From Tetrahymena elliotti 4EA (lineage: Eukaryota; Ciliophora; Oligohymenophorea; Hymenostomatida; Tetrahymenidae), in NCBI GenBank assembly GCA_000231825.2, contig JH720294.1, forward strand, positions 943,525 to 1,007,524: 64,000 bases of DNA. The letters are read 5' to 3'. Positions 1 through 13,483 of this stretch are shown here, piece after piece. A program made the position numbers and the translations under genes. The notes under the pieces were generated by a model that saw only the letters and a program-made list of their open reading frames with translations, made no database searches and had not been told where the DNA came from. Each line of letters starts with the position of its first letter. The stretch's first letter is position 1.

Positions 1-4
1 TGAA

Positions 5-77
5 GTGGATGTAGCTCAATCGGAAGAGCGTAAGATTGTGGCTCTTGAGGTAGAGGGATCGAAACCCTCCATCCACA
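5..77 (+). tRNA. tRNA-His (GUG)
   Basis: A full cloverleaf can be drawn. The acceptor stem pairs GTGGATG (5-11) with CATCCAC (70-76), followed by discriminator A77. The D arm is GCTC/GAGC, the anticodon stem TAAGA/TCTTG encloses a loop with GTG, and the T stem GAGGG/CCCTC closes a loop starting ATCGAAA. GTG is the histidine anticodon. No CCA is encoded, as usual in eukaryotes. A run of T at 79-85 follows directly and should act as the Pol III terminator. Confidence 0.95.
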
Positions 78-735
78 CTTTTTTTATTTACTAATTTATT
101 ACTTAATTAATATTTTTTAATTAAAAAATTATTTGATAAAAATCAAGATTTATTTAATCAAAAAATATCATAACCTCCATTATTTTGAATTAAAATAAAA
201 CCGATATAATTTTAGATTTGTTTTATTAAATTGTTTTTTAACTCTCTTTAATCTAAAAAATATTTATAAAATAATCTTAATAATATACTCTTCAGTATTA
301 AATATGCCTATCTACTTTCCTTTTTGTAATATTGTTGTACCTGGGTATAAAAGGGTTATAAAACTAAAACAAGAATTTGAAATTTTTCTCTCATTAGGTT
401 TATTTATTTATATTGTCTCTGAAATTTTCCATATTAATTCTGCTCAAATCATTTAAAGAGTAAATATCAAAAGAATTAATTTTCATCATAGTACATAATT
501 CAAAATAAAACCACTATCTTTTATTAGAAATATGCTATTTTATCATGTTTGAATTGTAAGTATCTAATAATTGATGCAACTTGATTTTAATTAATGTCTT
601 GAAAATAATAAAAAGAATATTTTGATCTTAAGGTAATTTTATTAATTATCAAAATGTCTCAAAATAAAAGTTGTAAGAATCTTTAGTTAAAACATAAAAA
701 CAATCTTCCAATTCTAAATAGATTTTTAAGAATGA
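78..735. other. AT-rich spacer
   Basis: No gene that I can support lies between tRNA-His and the next ORF. The stretch is low-complexity A/T with TGA in every frame at short intervals; part of it may be 5' leader of the downstream gene. Confidence 0.5.
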
Positions 736-2138
736 ATGTCAACTAAAATAATTTAAAGGTTATTCGAACATAATTATTGTCTTGAGAAGATTCATTTAAA
801 GCAAATAAAAATATTTCAATTTCCTTAAAATATTTATTGGCAATTAGATGGAAAACTTTAATTATTTTAGAATATTTCATCAACCAACACAACAAAATAT
901 AGAAAAAAGACCCACATTTTTTTATAATTAATTAATTATTATAATTCTAATATATTTTGTAATACTCACAAAAAGCAGAGGAGAAGGTTCCTCAATATTA
1001 TTCCTTCTGCAATTGATGAAAGTAATTTTTAGTTATTCTGTGATAAATGTATTATGAAAAACTAGGGTAACTAACATAAAGAAGGTTTTTTGGTCTAAAT
1101 TAATGATTTAAATGAAAATAAAATTATCGATAACTGGCCTCCCTGTACAAATAAGAAAAACCTTACTCAAATTTAAGAATTTTTAATAGCAGGGGAAGAA
1201 GAAATGCAAATAAATTTGAAACTTTTAGAAGAAAAATATAACTTAATAAAATTGACTATGAATTCTGTAATTGATAAAATTTATAAAGACATAATAATAA
1301 GACTGAACATGTTTAATAAATAATATCTTCAAGAGGTTTACTAAAAAGTTAGCAACTTAAAAGATTTCAGAAACTGTTTAAATGGAGAAAATACAATAGA
1401 CATGTAAAAATTGTAAGAGATATTGAATAAATAAAAAACATGAATTTTAATTCTGAAATGTTTGAGCTTGCATTTAAATAATATTCAACTATCTAAAAAT
1501 CTTGTGTCACAATTCTTGATACTCTTTCTGATAAACTATAAACATTATTTACTAAATTTGAGTTTAAGCATTTAAATGAATTCTTAACAATCAATTTAGC
1601 TGAGATCAGAATCAATAAAAAATAGAATAGGCACTATTAATAGACTATGCGAACTAAAAGCTAGAAAATTTAAGTGAAAGGCGTCTCATTTTAATGGCAA
1701 ACTTATGAATAGAATTAAGAAGGAGTCTAAATTTCTTTAAATGAAAAAAATATTCTTTTTACCATGGGATTACCAAATGCCTTAGATTCCTCAAGATTTA
1801 TCACATCTTTTTAAACAAACTTCATATAATTGGTCGATGAAATCAGTGAAAATCTAGGTCCAAGATATCAAATGTATTCAACAGAATAATGGATCTTGTT
1901 TAGTAAAAAAGCTAAAAATTATTTTCAAAAAGACATGTTCAAAAGAAAATAATAAATAAAAATCTAGCAAAATTCTTAAAACTTCTAAGATTACATTGGT
2001 GAAGCTTTAAAAATAGCTAAAGAAATTTAGTAACAAGTTTCAGAAATGGACTTAAAATATTCATTCATAGATAGAGATAGTAGTTAGAGCAAATTAAATT
2101 CTCTTCTGAATAATAATTTTAATATTAATTTACATTGA
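736..2138 (+). CDS. Zinc-binding-like/coiled-coil hypothetical protein, frameshifted
   Basis: Two overlapping TGA-free reading frames together encode about 470 residues. The first opens at ATG 736 and stops at TGA 1441. The second runs in another frame to TGA 2136-2138 and has an ATG at 1440. The N-terminal part has a C-x2-H, then a C-x2-C and a later His (FCDKC...GNQHKEG), a B-box-like spacing common in ciliate proteins. The rest is Lys/Glu/Gln-rich and probably helical. The switch is best placed near the A6 run at 1433-1438 and needs one base removed. An alternative is a 35-nt GTAATT...TAAG intron at 1267-1301, but the protein it gives looks less natural. So this is a decaying gene, a sequence error, or an unusual small intron. 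Function unknown. Confidence 0.5.
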
Positions 2139-2471
2139 AAATTTTTCTTGAATTGATTTTTCTTACATTTTGTTGCTATTATCAATTGTATTAATATATT
2201 CGTTTGTAATATTAGAAGTTTTTATTTCACAAAATCTGTCTAGCTCAGTCAGTAGAGCACCAATTTAATTCAGATATTTTTGTTAATATTATCTATTTAC
2301 ATAATTATATTTACCTTTAATATGAGCACCAATTGAATTCATTAATAATTTTGGTTGTTCTTTATTTAGGAAATTTTTTTTTCAAGAAAAGATTTTGCTT
2401 ACATTTTTATTACTATTAACTATTTGCATTACTATATTCGCCTATAATTTTAGAAGTTATTATTTCACAAA
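2139..2471. repeat. Tandem duplication with a decayed tRNA-Lys copy
   Basis: About 2162-2263 and 2396-2510 are diverged copies of one unit: CTTACATTTT, then a run ending in TATATTCG, then AGAAG, TATTTCACAAAA and the start of tRNA-Lys. A third trace, GAGCACCAATTGAATTCA near 2323, repeats the junction of the broken copy. Otherwise the interval is non-coding. Confidence 0.7.
2229..2263 (+). pseudogene. Truncated tRNA-Lys copy
   Basis: The stretch from TCTGTCTAGCTCAGTCAG to GAGCACCA matches the 5' half of the intact tRNA-Lys at 2472, with substitutions in the acceptor and D arms. It then runs into unrelated A/T sequence, so there is no anticodon arm. The flank upstream (AGAAG..TATTTCACAAAA) also matches the flank of the intact gene, so the whole segment is a tandem duplicate. 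It cannot fold as a tRNA. Confidence 0.8.
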
Positions 2472-2544
2472 ACCCGTCTAGCTCAGTCGGTAGAGCGCCA
2501 GCCTTTTAAGCTGGTGGTCGAGGGTTCGAGCCCCTCGGTGGGTG
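2472..2544 (+). tRNA. tRNA-Lys (UUU)
   Basis: The acceptor stem pairs ACCCGTC (2472-2478) with GGTGGGT (2537-2543), using one A-T and two G-U pairs, and the discriminator is G2544. The D arm GCTCAGTCGGTAGAGC is canonical. The anticodon stem CCAGC/GCTGG holds loop CTTTTAA, anticodon TTT. The T arm is GAGGG TTCGAGC CCCTC. T8 at 2546-2553 terminates Pol III. The TAGCTCAGTCGGTAGAGC and GGTTCGAGCCC blocks are the internal A and B boxes. Confidence 0.96.
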
Positions 2545-3242
2545 ATTTTTTTTGTACCATGTTTTTTATTAGCAATTAAAAATATTCAATCATATTAACG
2601 AAAAGTAAAAATATTTTAGATAAAATTTGAAAATATTTAAAATATTTCATGAAATTAAAAATTGTTTTTCATTTGTTTAAAATTTATTAAAAATACAAAA
2701 AAATTATCTTTTTTGTTTTTTGGGATATTTTAATTGCCTAAAAAATATCTAAATGAATTAATTGAAAAATATTTTGGTCCTTTTGAGAGTAAATCATTTT
2801 AATTACAATTTATTTTTAACTAAAAAAATAATTGAAACGAAAATAAACAATTGTTCAAAATTTTAAACTAATTCCTATTGGGGATTTGGGGAAGATGAAA
2901 TGAAAGAGAAAGTAGAATTTAGAACTGATTGGGTATTCCAACAGTTTGATCTTTGTAGTGTTTTTGAGTAAAAAGATTAAATCAATTTTTAAATTATTGT
3001 TTATTTTCTACTTAAAGAAAAAAAAGTTATTTTAAAAATTGGCATTCTGATTAACATCTATCAAGCCAATTAAATGCGGATTTGTACAAAAAAATTAAAT
3101 AAAAGTTAAAAGAACTATTTAATATTTTTATTTAATACCTCAGACTGACTATTAATGGTCTGTTTGTTTGTTTAAAAACTTGATACGATTTATCTACATA
3201 TAAAGAATTTATTTCGCATTGATTCAAAAAAAAACAAGAATA
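2545..3242. other. AT-rich spacer upstream of the CDPK gene
   Basis: Non-coding A/T-rich sequence between tRNA-Lys and the kinase gene; it presumably holds the kinase promoter and 5' leader, but no motif stands out. One slightly GC-richer patch lies near 2880-2950 without a usable ORF. Confidence 0.5.
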
Positions 3243-5929
<2,687 letters not shown>

Positions 5930-7426
5930 ATCTAATTTAAATTATACAAAATATATAAAAAACTTACTATTTTAATTTGACTTATTTACTAATGATCAGT
6001 TGTCTATTTATGTATTTATTTATACTTTAGTTCTTATTTTCAAATATTTCATTCCAAAAAGGATAATTTTACTATCACTACATATGCTATAATCTAAGAA
6101 ACCTAGTAAGTAAATATTGTTTTACAAATACATCTAATATATGTATGTTAAATTCTTTGTAAAAAAATGTTGAATAGATTTATTTTTATGATCTTATCTG
6201 CACAAAAAATCTACTATTTTAATTAGTTTTACTTATTATTTATCAAAAACCTTTCAATTTATTTATTTTTATTTACATTTTATAATATTTAAAATTATAA
6301 AAGAGTAAATTCTTCTATTATCATGTATGTGGATAAAAAAACTAAGAAAAATAATATTATTTAATTCATGCATAAAGAATATTCTGGTATCAAGATATTA
6401 ATTAATCTGAAAATCAAAAAAAATATTTTCTTTTAAAATAATTTTTTATTTTAAAAAAACAGCAGTTGGCACAATTCAATTATTATTTTCTAAAAACCCT
6501 ATTAAATCTAAAGCTTAAATTGTATATTTTATCTCATTGTTTTTTAATGATCACATAGCTAGCTCGTTACCAACATTAATTACTATAAAGTAAATAAATT
6601 AATTTTTTTCTCTACAAATTTTACCAAGAAACAAGTTAGATTCAAAAAAATATTGAGATAATAGTTAAGCTTTTATCTAAAAATCTATCTAGATTATCGT
6701 TTTTTTAGGTATTCGCTTAGAGGCTATTTTTTAATAATGCTGTTTAAATAGTATATTTTATCTTACTGTTTTTTAAATGATCACCTAGCTAGATAGTCAA
6801 CTACATTAAGTAAATAAATTAATTTTTTCTTAAAAAATTTTACCAAGAAATAAGTTAAATTAAAAAAAATATTGAAATAATAATTAAGTTTTTATCTAAA
6901 AATCTATTTAGATTATCATTTTTTTAGGTATTTGCTCAATGTTATTTTTTAATAATCCAGTGTGAAATAATTAATTTTTAATATGTACTATGATAATATG
7001 TATTACGAATTTTTAACTGAAATCATAATTATATTTTTCTTTTTAGCTTACTACTTCTTCGATATTCTGTAAATTTTTGTTTTTTTCCATATATAAAATT
7101 GAGCTTCTCGGGCTCAAAAAAAATAAAGATCTTAAGATTTTTGATTTAAGAAATACATTTATTTTTTTAAGGCAGATTTTTTAAAAAATAAATAATAAAT
7201 ATAATACTCAGTAATTATTAATATTGTTATAGCTTTTTGATTAAATTAAGAATAACATTATAAATTATTTGAAGATTTAACTTTAGTCCAAAAACCTACA
7301 AATTATGAATAATAAATAATCTTATAAGCGAAGATAGAAAAAACTCCAAAAATAATTTATAAGGTAGACAATGAGATATGAATGATTACATAATAATAAT
7401 GATAAATGAAAATTTAGTAAACAAAC
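5930..7426. other. Intergenic region between convergent genes
   Basis: The CDPK gene (+) and the four-TM gene (-) converge here, so both 3' UTRs lie in this interval. I see no further gene. It contains the tandem duplication at 6516-6955. Confidence 0.5.
6516..6955. repeat. Two-copy tandem repeat, unit about 228 bp
   Basis: The segment starting TAAATTGTATATTTTATCTC (6516) is repeated from 6744 (TAAATAGTATATTTTATCTT). Shared landmarks in order are AATGATCAC.TAGCTAG, AAGTAAATAAATTAATTTTT, TTTTACCAAGAAA, TTTATCTAAAAATCTAT and TTTTTTTAGGTATT.GCT. The copies differ by scattered substitutions and small indels. No ORF spans it. Confidence 0.85.
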
Positions 7427-8175
7427 TCAAAAGTAGGAAATGTAAGATCCTTCTCTTGATTTAGGTTTGCAACCTTTACATGTAAAAAGATTAAGAAAAG
7501 TAGCACCAAAATGCATCATTGATAATATCATTTATAAAATTAAAAATCCAATTGGCCATCCCCTTATAATATAAAAGTTTTTTTCACTATCCAAATTCTA
7601 TTAGGCGTAAATACATATTCCTTTAGATATATATTCACCTACCTTCTTATTGCTAACAAAATCACAGTAATGATCCTCAAATTATGATTTAGATTCTTCA
7701 TGAAATTTTCTGTAGAAAGCATCTATTTTAAATGTTAAAAAGATTAATTAATTATCATTGTTATTGTTATTATTTCTTTTTCTAAAACATTACCTACTTC
7801 AGAAGCGGTTCCATTATAACATGCAATCACTTCACAAGTAGATTGGTAGACTGCATATCCAAGACCTACAACTGTTACTAAGAATATACTAAATATCAAG
7901 AAAAGGTTTATGTAACTACAGCATCTATTCCATGATTTCTCCCATAAAATAAGCACGAAGTTTAAAGCAAAGTATAAAAAGCTGATTATAGCAACAGCAG
8001 CAAAAGCTCTTGAACATCCATTACTTGACATGTAAGCAGTAATAACTCCTAAACTAAATGATATCGCTATATTTAAGCACAAGAAAAAGAGTGACATCTT
8101 ATTCTTGCATCCGTCTTCTTTTGCCTTTTTATAATTTTTTATTATTAATAAAATCAGACACTCATTCATTTTCAT
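7427..8175 (-). CDS. Tetraspanin-like four-TM membrane protein
   Basis: A 225-residue protein in two exons (8175-7794 and 7722-7427). The 71-nt intron opens GTAATG and closes AAATAG, joining ...ASEV to DAFYRKF. Hydrophobic segments lie at about 28-49, 56-77, 88-110 and 183-208. The loop between TM3 and TM4 is long and holds cysteines at about 114, 119, 147 and 164. That spacing resembles a tetraspanin large loop, although the diagnostic CCG motif is absent. The N-terminal 20 residues are short and basic, and the tail holds a Cys pair (C209, C212) that could be palmitoylated. A plasma-membrane or ciliary-membrane role is only inference. Without the intron the ORF ends 143 residues in and loses TM4. 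Confidence 0.75.
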
Positions 8176-9325
8176 TTTTAATTCATAATTTTACTTTTGC
8201 CAACATTATTTTGCTTTAATTACAAATATCTTAAATTTTCTGATCTTTTTTTTTTTTGAATTAATTATTAAATCAAATTTTGTTTTTGTTTTTTTTTTGT
8301 TCTAAGCCTATTAAATATCTTTTTAAAAGAACAGATTACAAGTCTCTAAAAATACTTGCTCATTAACTAACTAAATCATAGGCCTACTTACTTATATAAC
8401 AAAATTAAATTGTAGACAAACTGTTTATTTCTGACACAAATTAATTTTTTCAAAAATATAAATTTTTTACATCTAAATTATTTTCTTTATCTCTTTACTT
8501 TCTCAAATTTATGGCAGTAATTCAATTGAACATAATTAACAATAAATACTCATTCTAAATTAAAAAAAACTATTAATTTTTTAGTAATAAATCCGAACTT
8601 TTAGTATCAATCAAAACCTAAATCTCTAATTAAAAGGCAATTATCACTCACTCACTCATCTAAGATTTTCATAAAATCTATCAATTAAAAACCACTCAAT
8701 CATCAATCATCGAAATAAATTTTTTTACTTCTCTTCAAAAAAAAAAAATTTCTTCTTCTGAAAATTGTTAAATCATTTCGTTTTGTTTCGATTTTTTTCT
8801 CTTTATAAACTAAAAGGAATTGAACTCTATGAAAATTAACATTTAAAATAATTTAATAATTAAAAGAAATAGAGAATTGACTTTATGTGAGATTTTAAAT
8901 AAACTTAACTTCCGTACCATTTTTACATATGTAATTGAATATTTACTTATTATTTAAATAAAAATATTTCAAATTGAGTAGATTTTTTCTATTTTAAAAA
9001 AATTATGCTAAATTTAATTTAAAATTTATTAAAATCTGCTAAAATAGGTTTTTTTGAGTCTACTAATAGTATAAGTTTAACTTTTATTTGATAGTTTCTC
9101 ATTATAAATTTAGAAAAGAAATATCTTTTTTCAAAAAAGGGTGTTTGTTTTATTTTAGTCAGTTTATATCTTCTTCGTATTAGATTTTTATAATAAAAAT
9201 ATCTAGAATGAAAGACTAAAGAAATTAGTATTAAATATGATAACTTGTTCAAATAAAAATATAAAAAGCAAATAATTTATTATTAAATAAATACATACAA
9301 ATTTGATTAAATTAACTTTTAAAAA
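8176..9325. other. AT-rich intergenic region
   Basis: This holds the upstream region of the divergent four-TM gene and of the ORF at 9326. A 77-codon ATG ORF on the minus strand at 9019-9252 has no recognisable features, and its K/F/I composition is that of random A/T sequence. Confidence 0.5.
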
Positions 9326-9763
9326 ATGATCCACTCTTAAAAAATAAATGACAATACAGATTTTAATGAAAGGCCTCATAATGAGAAATCTAATTAAAAT
9401 TAAATAGAAAAATTGATAAAAATAAATTATTTTCCATAAAAATTATTTTAATAGTTATGGAAGCTTTCTAGTTTAAAAGAATTTTAAATTTAAAGTATCA
9501 ATTTATTACATGAAAATTAATATGGCTATTTCTTTGAGATAGGTGAGGTTTTATTTCTTGTTAAGTAAAGATAAAAGCTAAATCAGACTTAATCTCAAAA
9601 ATTTAACTATTAAAATGAGAAGTTATTAAAATTCTTAATTAATCAAAAATGCTCTGCTTAAATTGTAAGCGAATTTACTTTAGAATTGTAAAACTAATAA
9701 AATGTTATGATGAAATTTTACATAGCTTAAATAATATTTCCTGATTTCAGTAGTTTCTTTTGA
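9326..9763 (+). CDS. Hypothetical 145-residue Q/N-rich ORF
   Basis: A TGA-free frame from ATG 9326 to TGA 9761-9763 with many TAA/TAG (Gln) codons. The product is Gln/Asn/Lys-rich, with a hydrophobic patch YFFEIGEVLFLV in the middle and an aromatic end. No family is recognised. It lies 150 bp upstream of the LRR gene but cannot simply be spliced to it, because the LRR gene has its own convincing start. It may be a real small gene or a chance frame; only one stop codon exists, so open frames of this length are weak evidence. Confidence 0.35.
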
Positions 9764-9914
9764 TAATCAAAAACATTAATTTTATTTTTAAATAATTATT
9801 TTAAATTAAAATAGATTAATTAAGAGAAATCTTAGCAAAAAATGTAAATCTTCACAAAATTTATTCTTAAATTTGATTCATTTTCATTTATTTTGAATAA
9901 AATTTATGTAAAAA

Positions 9915-12434
9915 ATGAATACAAAGAAAGAGGAATTAGATAAAGAGGAAATAGATTGGGATCAAATATTTGAATAATCAGAATATAATCAAGTCAATTA
10001 AAAAATTAAATAAGTTTTTAAAAGCTAATAGTATAACTTAATGAAACTCTCCTAGCTAAACATAGCTTTAAGGTCTTTTGGTTTAACTTACTCTAAACTT
10101 AAAAAAATAATAATTTTTATAGATTTTGTTAGATTTAGATGTAAGGAGCCAAAATTATATCCCACGGCTTAGTTAAATTGAATCAAATTAAACCAATTTT
10201 ATAACTCTAATTAAACTTATAGTAAACATTTATTCAGTTCATTAAATTTATCAAATTGATTTTGTTCATTTTAACTTTCAGATGAAAAATAAAATCTAAA
10301 AAAAATGATTGAGAGGAAAAGACTTATTTAAATTAATACCTTTAAAGATTAATCATTAATTTAGCCTTTCAAATTATTCAATTCCTTTAAAAAGGATTTT
10401 CAAAATTTTCAAGTTAAATTGAATAATAAATTACTAGATATAAATTTTTACTCATGTTTTAATAAAAAGCTCAAATGCATTAGCTGATGAGGGGGTTAAT
10501 AGTTTGAGCTAAGCGTTTATGTAGCTTTAGCAGCTCTAGAGTTTGGAATTGATCTTGATGTACTTTATTAAAAAAATAGCTGGCATATTTAAAATATTAT
10601 TTAGGATAAATTTAATAGGAAATAATGGCTTAAAACAATTAGCAACCAATTTATCTTATCTTTAAAATTTAGAGAAATTGATGCTAAATTTACAGTAAAT
10701 TAAAACATTAACTCTTAACTTATTTATTTATTTAATTTGTTTGTTTGTTTTTTTAATTAAAATTAGAAACAATAAATTTGGTGATGCTGGAGTCAGTTAC
10801 ATTACAAAATCCTTGAAAAACTTACCAAAATTGAAAGAGTTAGAACTGAATTTTTAGTATATTCAATTTGATTTTATTTTTATCTCTTGCTTATCTGATA
10901 TTTTTTAATTGTAAAGCTTCAATCAAACTGAGAAATTAGGTGAAATAATAGGGACAGATATTTAAAATTTAACAGTTTTGAATAAGATTGATATATCTTT
11001 TAATAAGTAAATTCAATAATTCTAAATTTTTTTTCAGCGAGGGAACATAAAGTTTGCTTTCTATTTTGTAAACAAAAATATTTTTAATATGAATTGGTTC
11101 CTTCAGAGATCTCTCTTTCTTCTGATAAATATTTATTTAATTAAATTGTAGAGTTGATTAGAGTGATAGTGTTGTTTTTATTGAGGGAATATTAAAATTA
11201 AATAACTTGAATTATCTCAAATTAGAATTAGAGTAAATTTTTCACTAAATTTGTTCAAATTGAGATTTTTAGTTTTATTTCTAGACATTGTTTGATAAAT
11301 TAGAGATGGGTTGAGTCTTTCACTTAAAAATCTAATTTAAACTTCTAAAGTATAATTCAGATAGAACTAGATCTTTAGTAATCTAAATAGTATAAAAATA
11401 ATATATAATTTAATTCAAAAATGAATAAAACAAACAGATATAATCATATTGGGTCTTAAGGATTTTGTGAGCTGTTTTTTACTTTTTCTAAATTTCCAAG
11501 AATTGAGTCAATTCATCTCAATTTTACGTAAGTAAAAAATATTTCAAAAAAATATCTTAGGAATATTTAAATAGAGCAAATAGCATTATAGATGGAGATT
11601 TTGCTTAGGATTCTTAAAATGACAATTATTTCTTTAATAGTTTGATTTCTCTTCATATCAATTTATGGTTAGGCTTATTAATTCAATAATTTATTTACTT
11701 TTTTATTTTTAATTTTAAAAGTTGGTGCTAAGTTGGGATAAGAGGCTCCAGATTTATTGGGAAATTGATATAAAACTCGCCATTCATTTAGAATTTGACT
11801 TTGGCTTTTTAGTAACAAATAAATATTCCAAATAATATTAAAAATCATTATTTTAAAAGAGATAATTTAGTTGGTGATTATGGTTTGTAAATTCTTTCAC
11901 AGAATATTTTTTCATTGTCAAATCTAACGCGCCTTAAACTTGATTTATGGGGGTAATAAGCAATCTGAAAATATTTACTTAAAAATAATTCTTAAAATTT
12001 AACAGAAGTAGCAATTAAATTAGTGACTAAGGGCTTGCATACTTATCAGAACATATTTCTAAGAGCAGACAACTTCTGAGATTTTCACTTATTTTAGTGT
12101 AAACTTTTATCAAATAAAAAATTAACGTTTTCTTTAAAATTTTCATAATTATTCTACAATAAATATTAAGTTACAACTAATACACTATCAGAGGACTTAA
12201 AACACTATATCAAAGTCTTAAAAATTGCAAGAAGCTAAATTTAATTGAAACTGCTATTTAGTAATGCTATTTTCATTATTTTTTATTCAAAAATTAAAAA
12301 TATAAAGAATAAAAATGTTTATTTTACTAATAAATGTTTTATAAGTGTTAAGCTAGCTTATCAATAAACAAATAAAAAAGATTAACTTTTCATATTATTA
12401 AAAAAAGCAATTTAAATGTTACATAAAAAGATGA
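9915..12434 (+). CDS. Leucine-rich-repeat (RNI-like) protein, one repeat per exon
   Basis: The first exon (9915-10072) encodes an acidic N-terminus starting MNTKKEELDKEE. Each following exon encodes one LRR of the form N-x-[IF]-G-D-x-G-[VL]-x3-L-x3-L-x2-L-x2-L-x-L-x-L. Exons seen: 10123-10221 (99 nt); 10470-10559, 10605-10694, 10767-10856 and 10917-11006 (90 each); 11152-11232 (81); 11285-11377 (93); 11438-11527 (90); 11575-11667 (93); 11722-11811 (90); 11860-11952 and 12006-12098 (93 each); 12171-12260 (90). All introns are GT-AG and interrupt after codon base 2. The last exon, ending at TGA 12432-12434, is tentative. The family forms curved solenoids that bind proteins; partner unknown. No kinase or other domain is visible. 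Confidence 0.8.
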
Positions 12435-13483
12435 AGACACATTTGGTAATTGGATAAAAAAATGCAAAAGGCTTTGCAGTTATAATAATTACTTATTAAT
12501 CTGATTTATCAATCAATCCATTACTTTTTACTTTGATTTAGGTTTTGCTGTTTAATTAAATTAATTTAAAATTCTTTACCTCATGTTTATTTTTGTTTGT
12601 TTTATTTAAAAAGTTATTAATCAATGAGTTTCCTCATAAATAGAAATAAATTTTTCTTAAAAATTATTGGATGAGTATTTATTTATTTATTGTCTGAATG
12701 AATATTTTGTATTTTCTTCAAAATAATAGAATTGGCATTCATTTTTAACATGAAAATTTTATAATTGATTTTGGTGTTTGTATGATTGATTATTTGTTTG
12801 AATGTACAATATTTTAGTGAAATTAATTAATGGTGATTTCTTTTATTTCTTTTATTTTTGTTTATCTATTTATTATTATTTATATTTTCAGATTAAATAT
12901 TAACAAAAAATCATATTTAAAATATTCTGCTGTGCTTTGATTTCTTAAAAAAGGAATTGTTTTAAAATCTAAAATAAAATTGAACAAATGGAAATATATT
13001 GATTTATTTATACATCAAAATTATAGAATTAACATTTATAGTATGAATGAAGATTTTATATTTTAATCAAAATTATTTATTTAGTTATTGTTTATTTTTA
13101 TTAATAAATTATATTGGCATTATTTATTTATTTTTTTATTTGCTTTACTGTTTGTTCTCATACTGTCTATTTATTTATTCGTCAAGCACTATCAGTTTAA
13201 ATACTCTGAAATATCTTAGCAAATTAGCATTTTTAATTAAATGAGCCATCAGACAGACAAGTGCAAAATGTGTTTTATTAAATTGACTATTTATTTGATT
13301 AGAATTGATAATAGTTAGTTAGTTCTTAAACTTAAAATAAGTACATCTCTTAGATTAAAGATTAAGATGAAATTACTAATATATTTTAGTATTATTTTTA
13401 TTATTTTTATGATAATTAATGGTGATGAATGAAGATTGTTTGGTTTTTTAACTCTGATTGATTGATATTTTAGTTTTTGTTCA
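12435..13483. other. Spacer between convergent genes
   Basis: T-rich on the plus strand, with runs such as TTATTTATTTATTATTATT. It presumably contains the 3' UTRs of the LRR gene (+) and the Q/N-rich gene (-). The 65-codon plus-strand ORF at 13047 is Phe/Leu/Tyr-only and looks like translated A/T sequence. Confidence 0.5.

Noticed and set aside
9019..9252. 77-codon minus-strand ORF
   Set aside because: Composition is that of random A/T sequence; no motif, no partner, no splice support.
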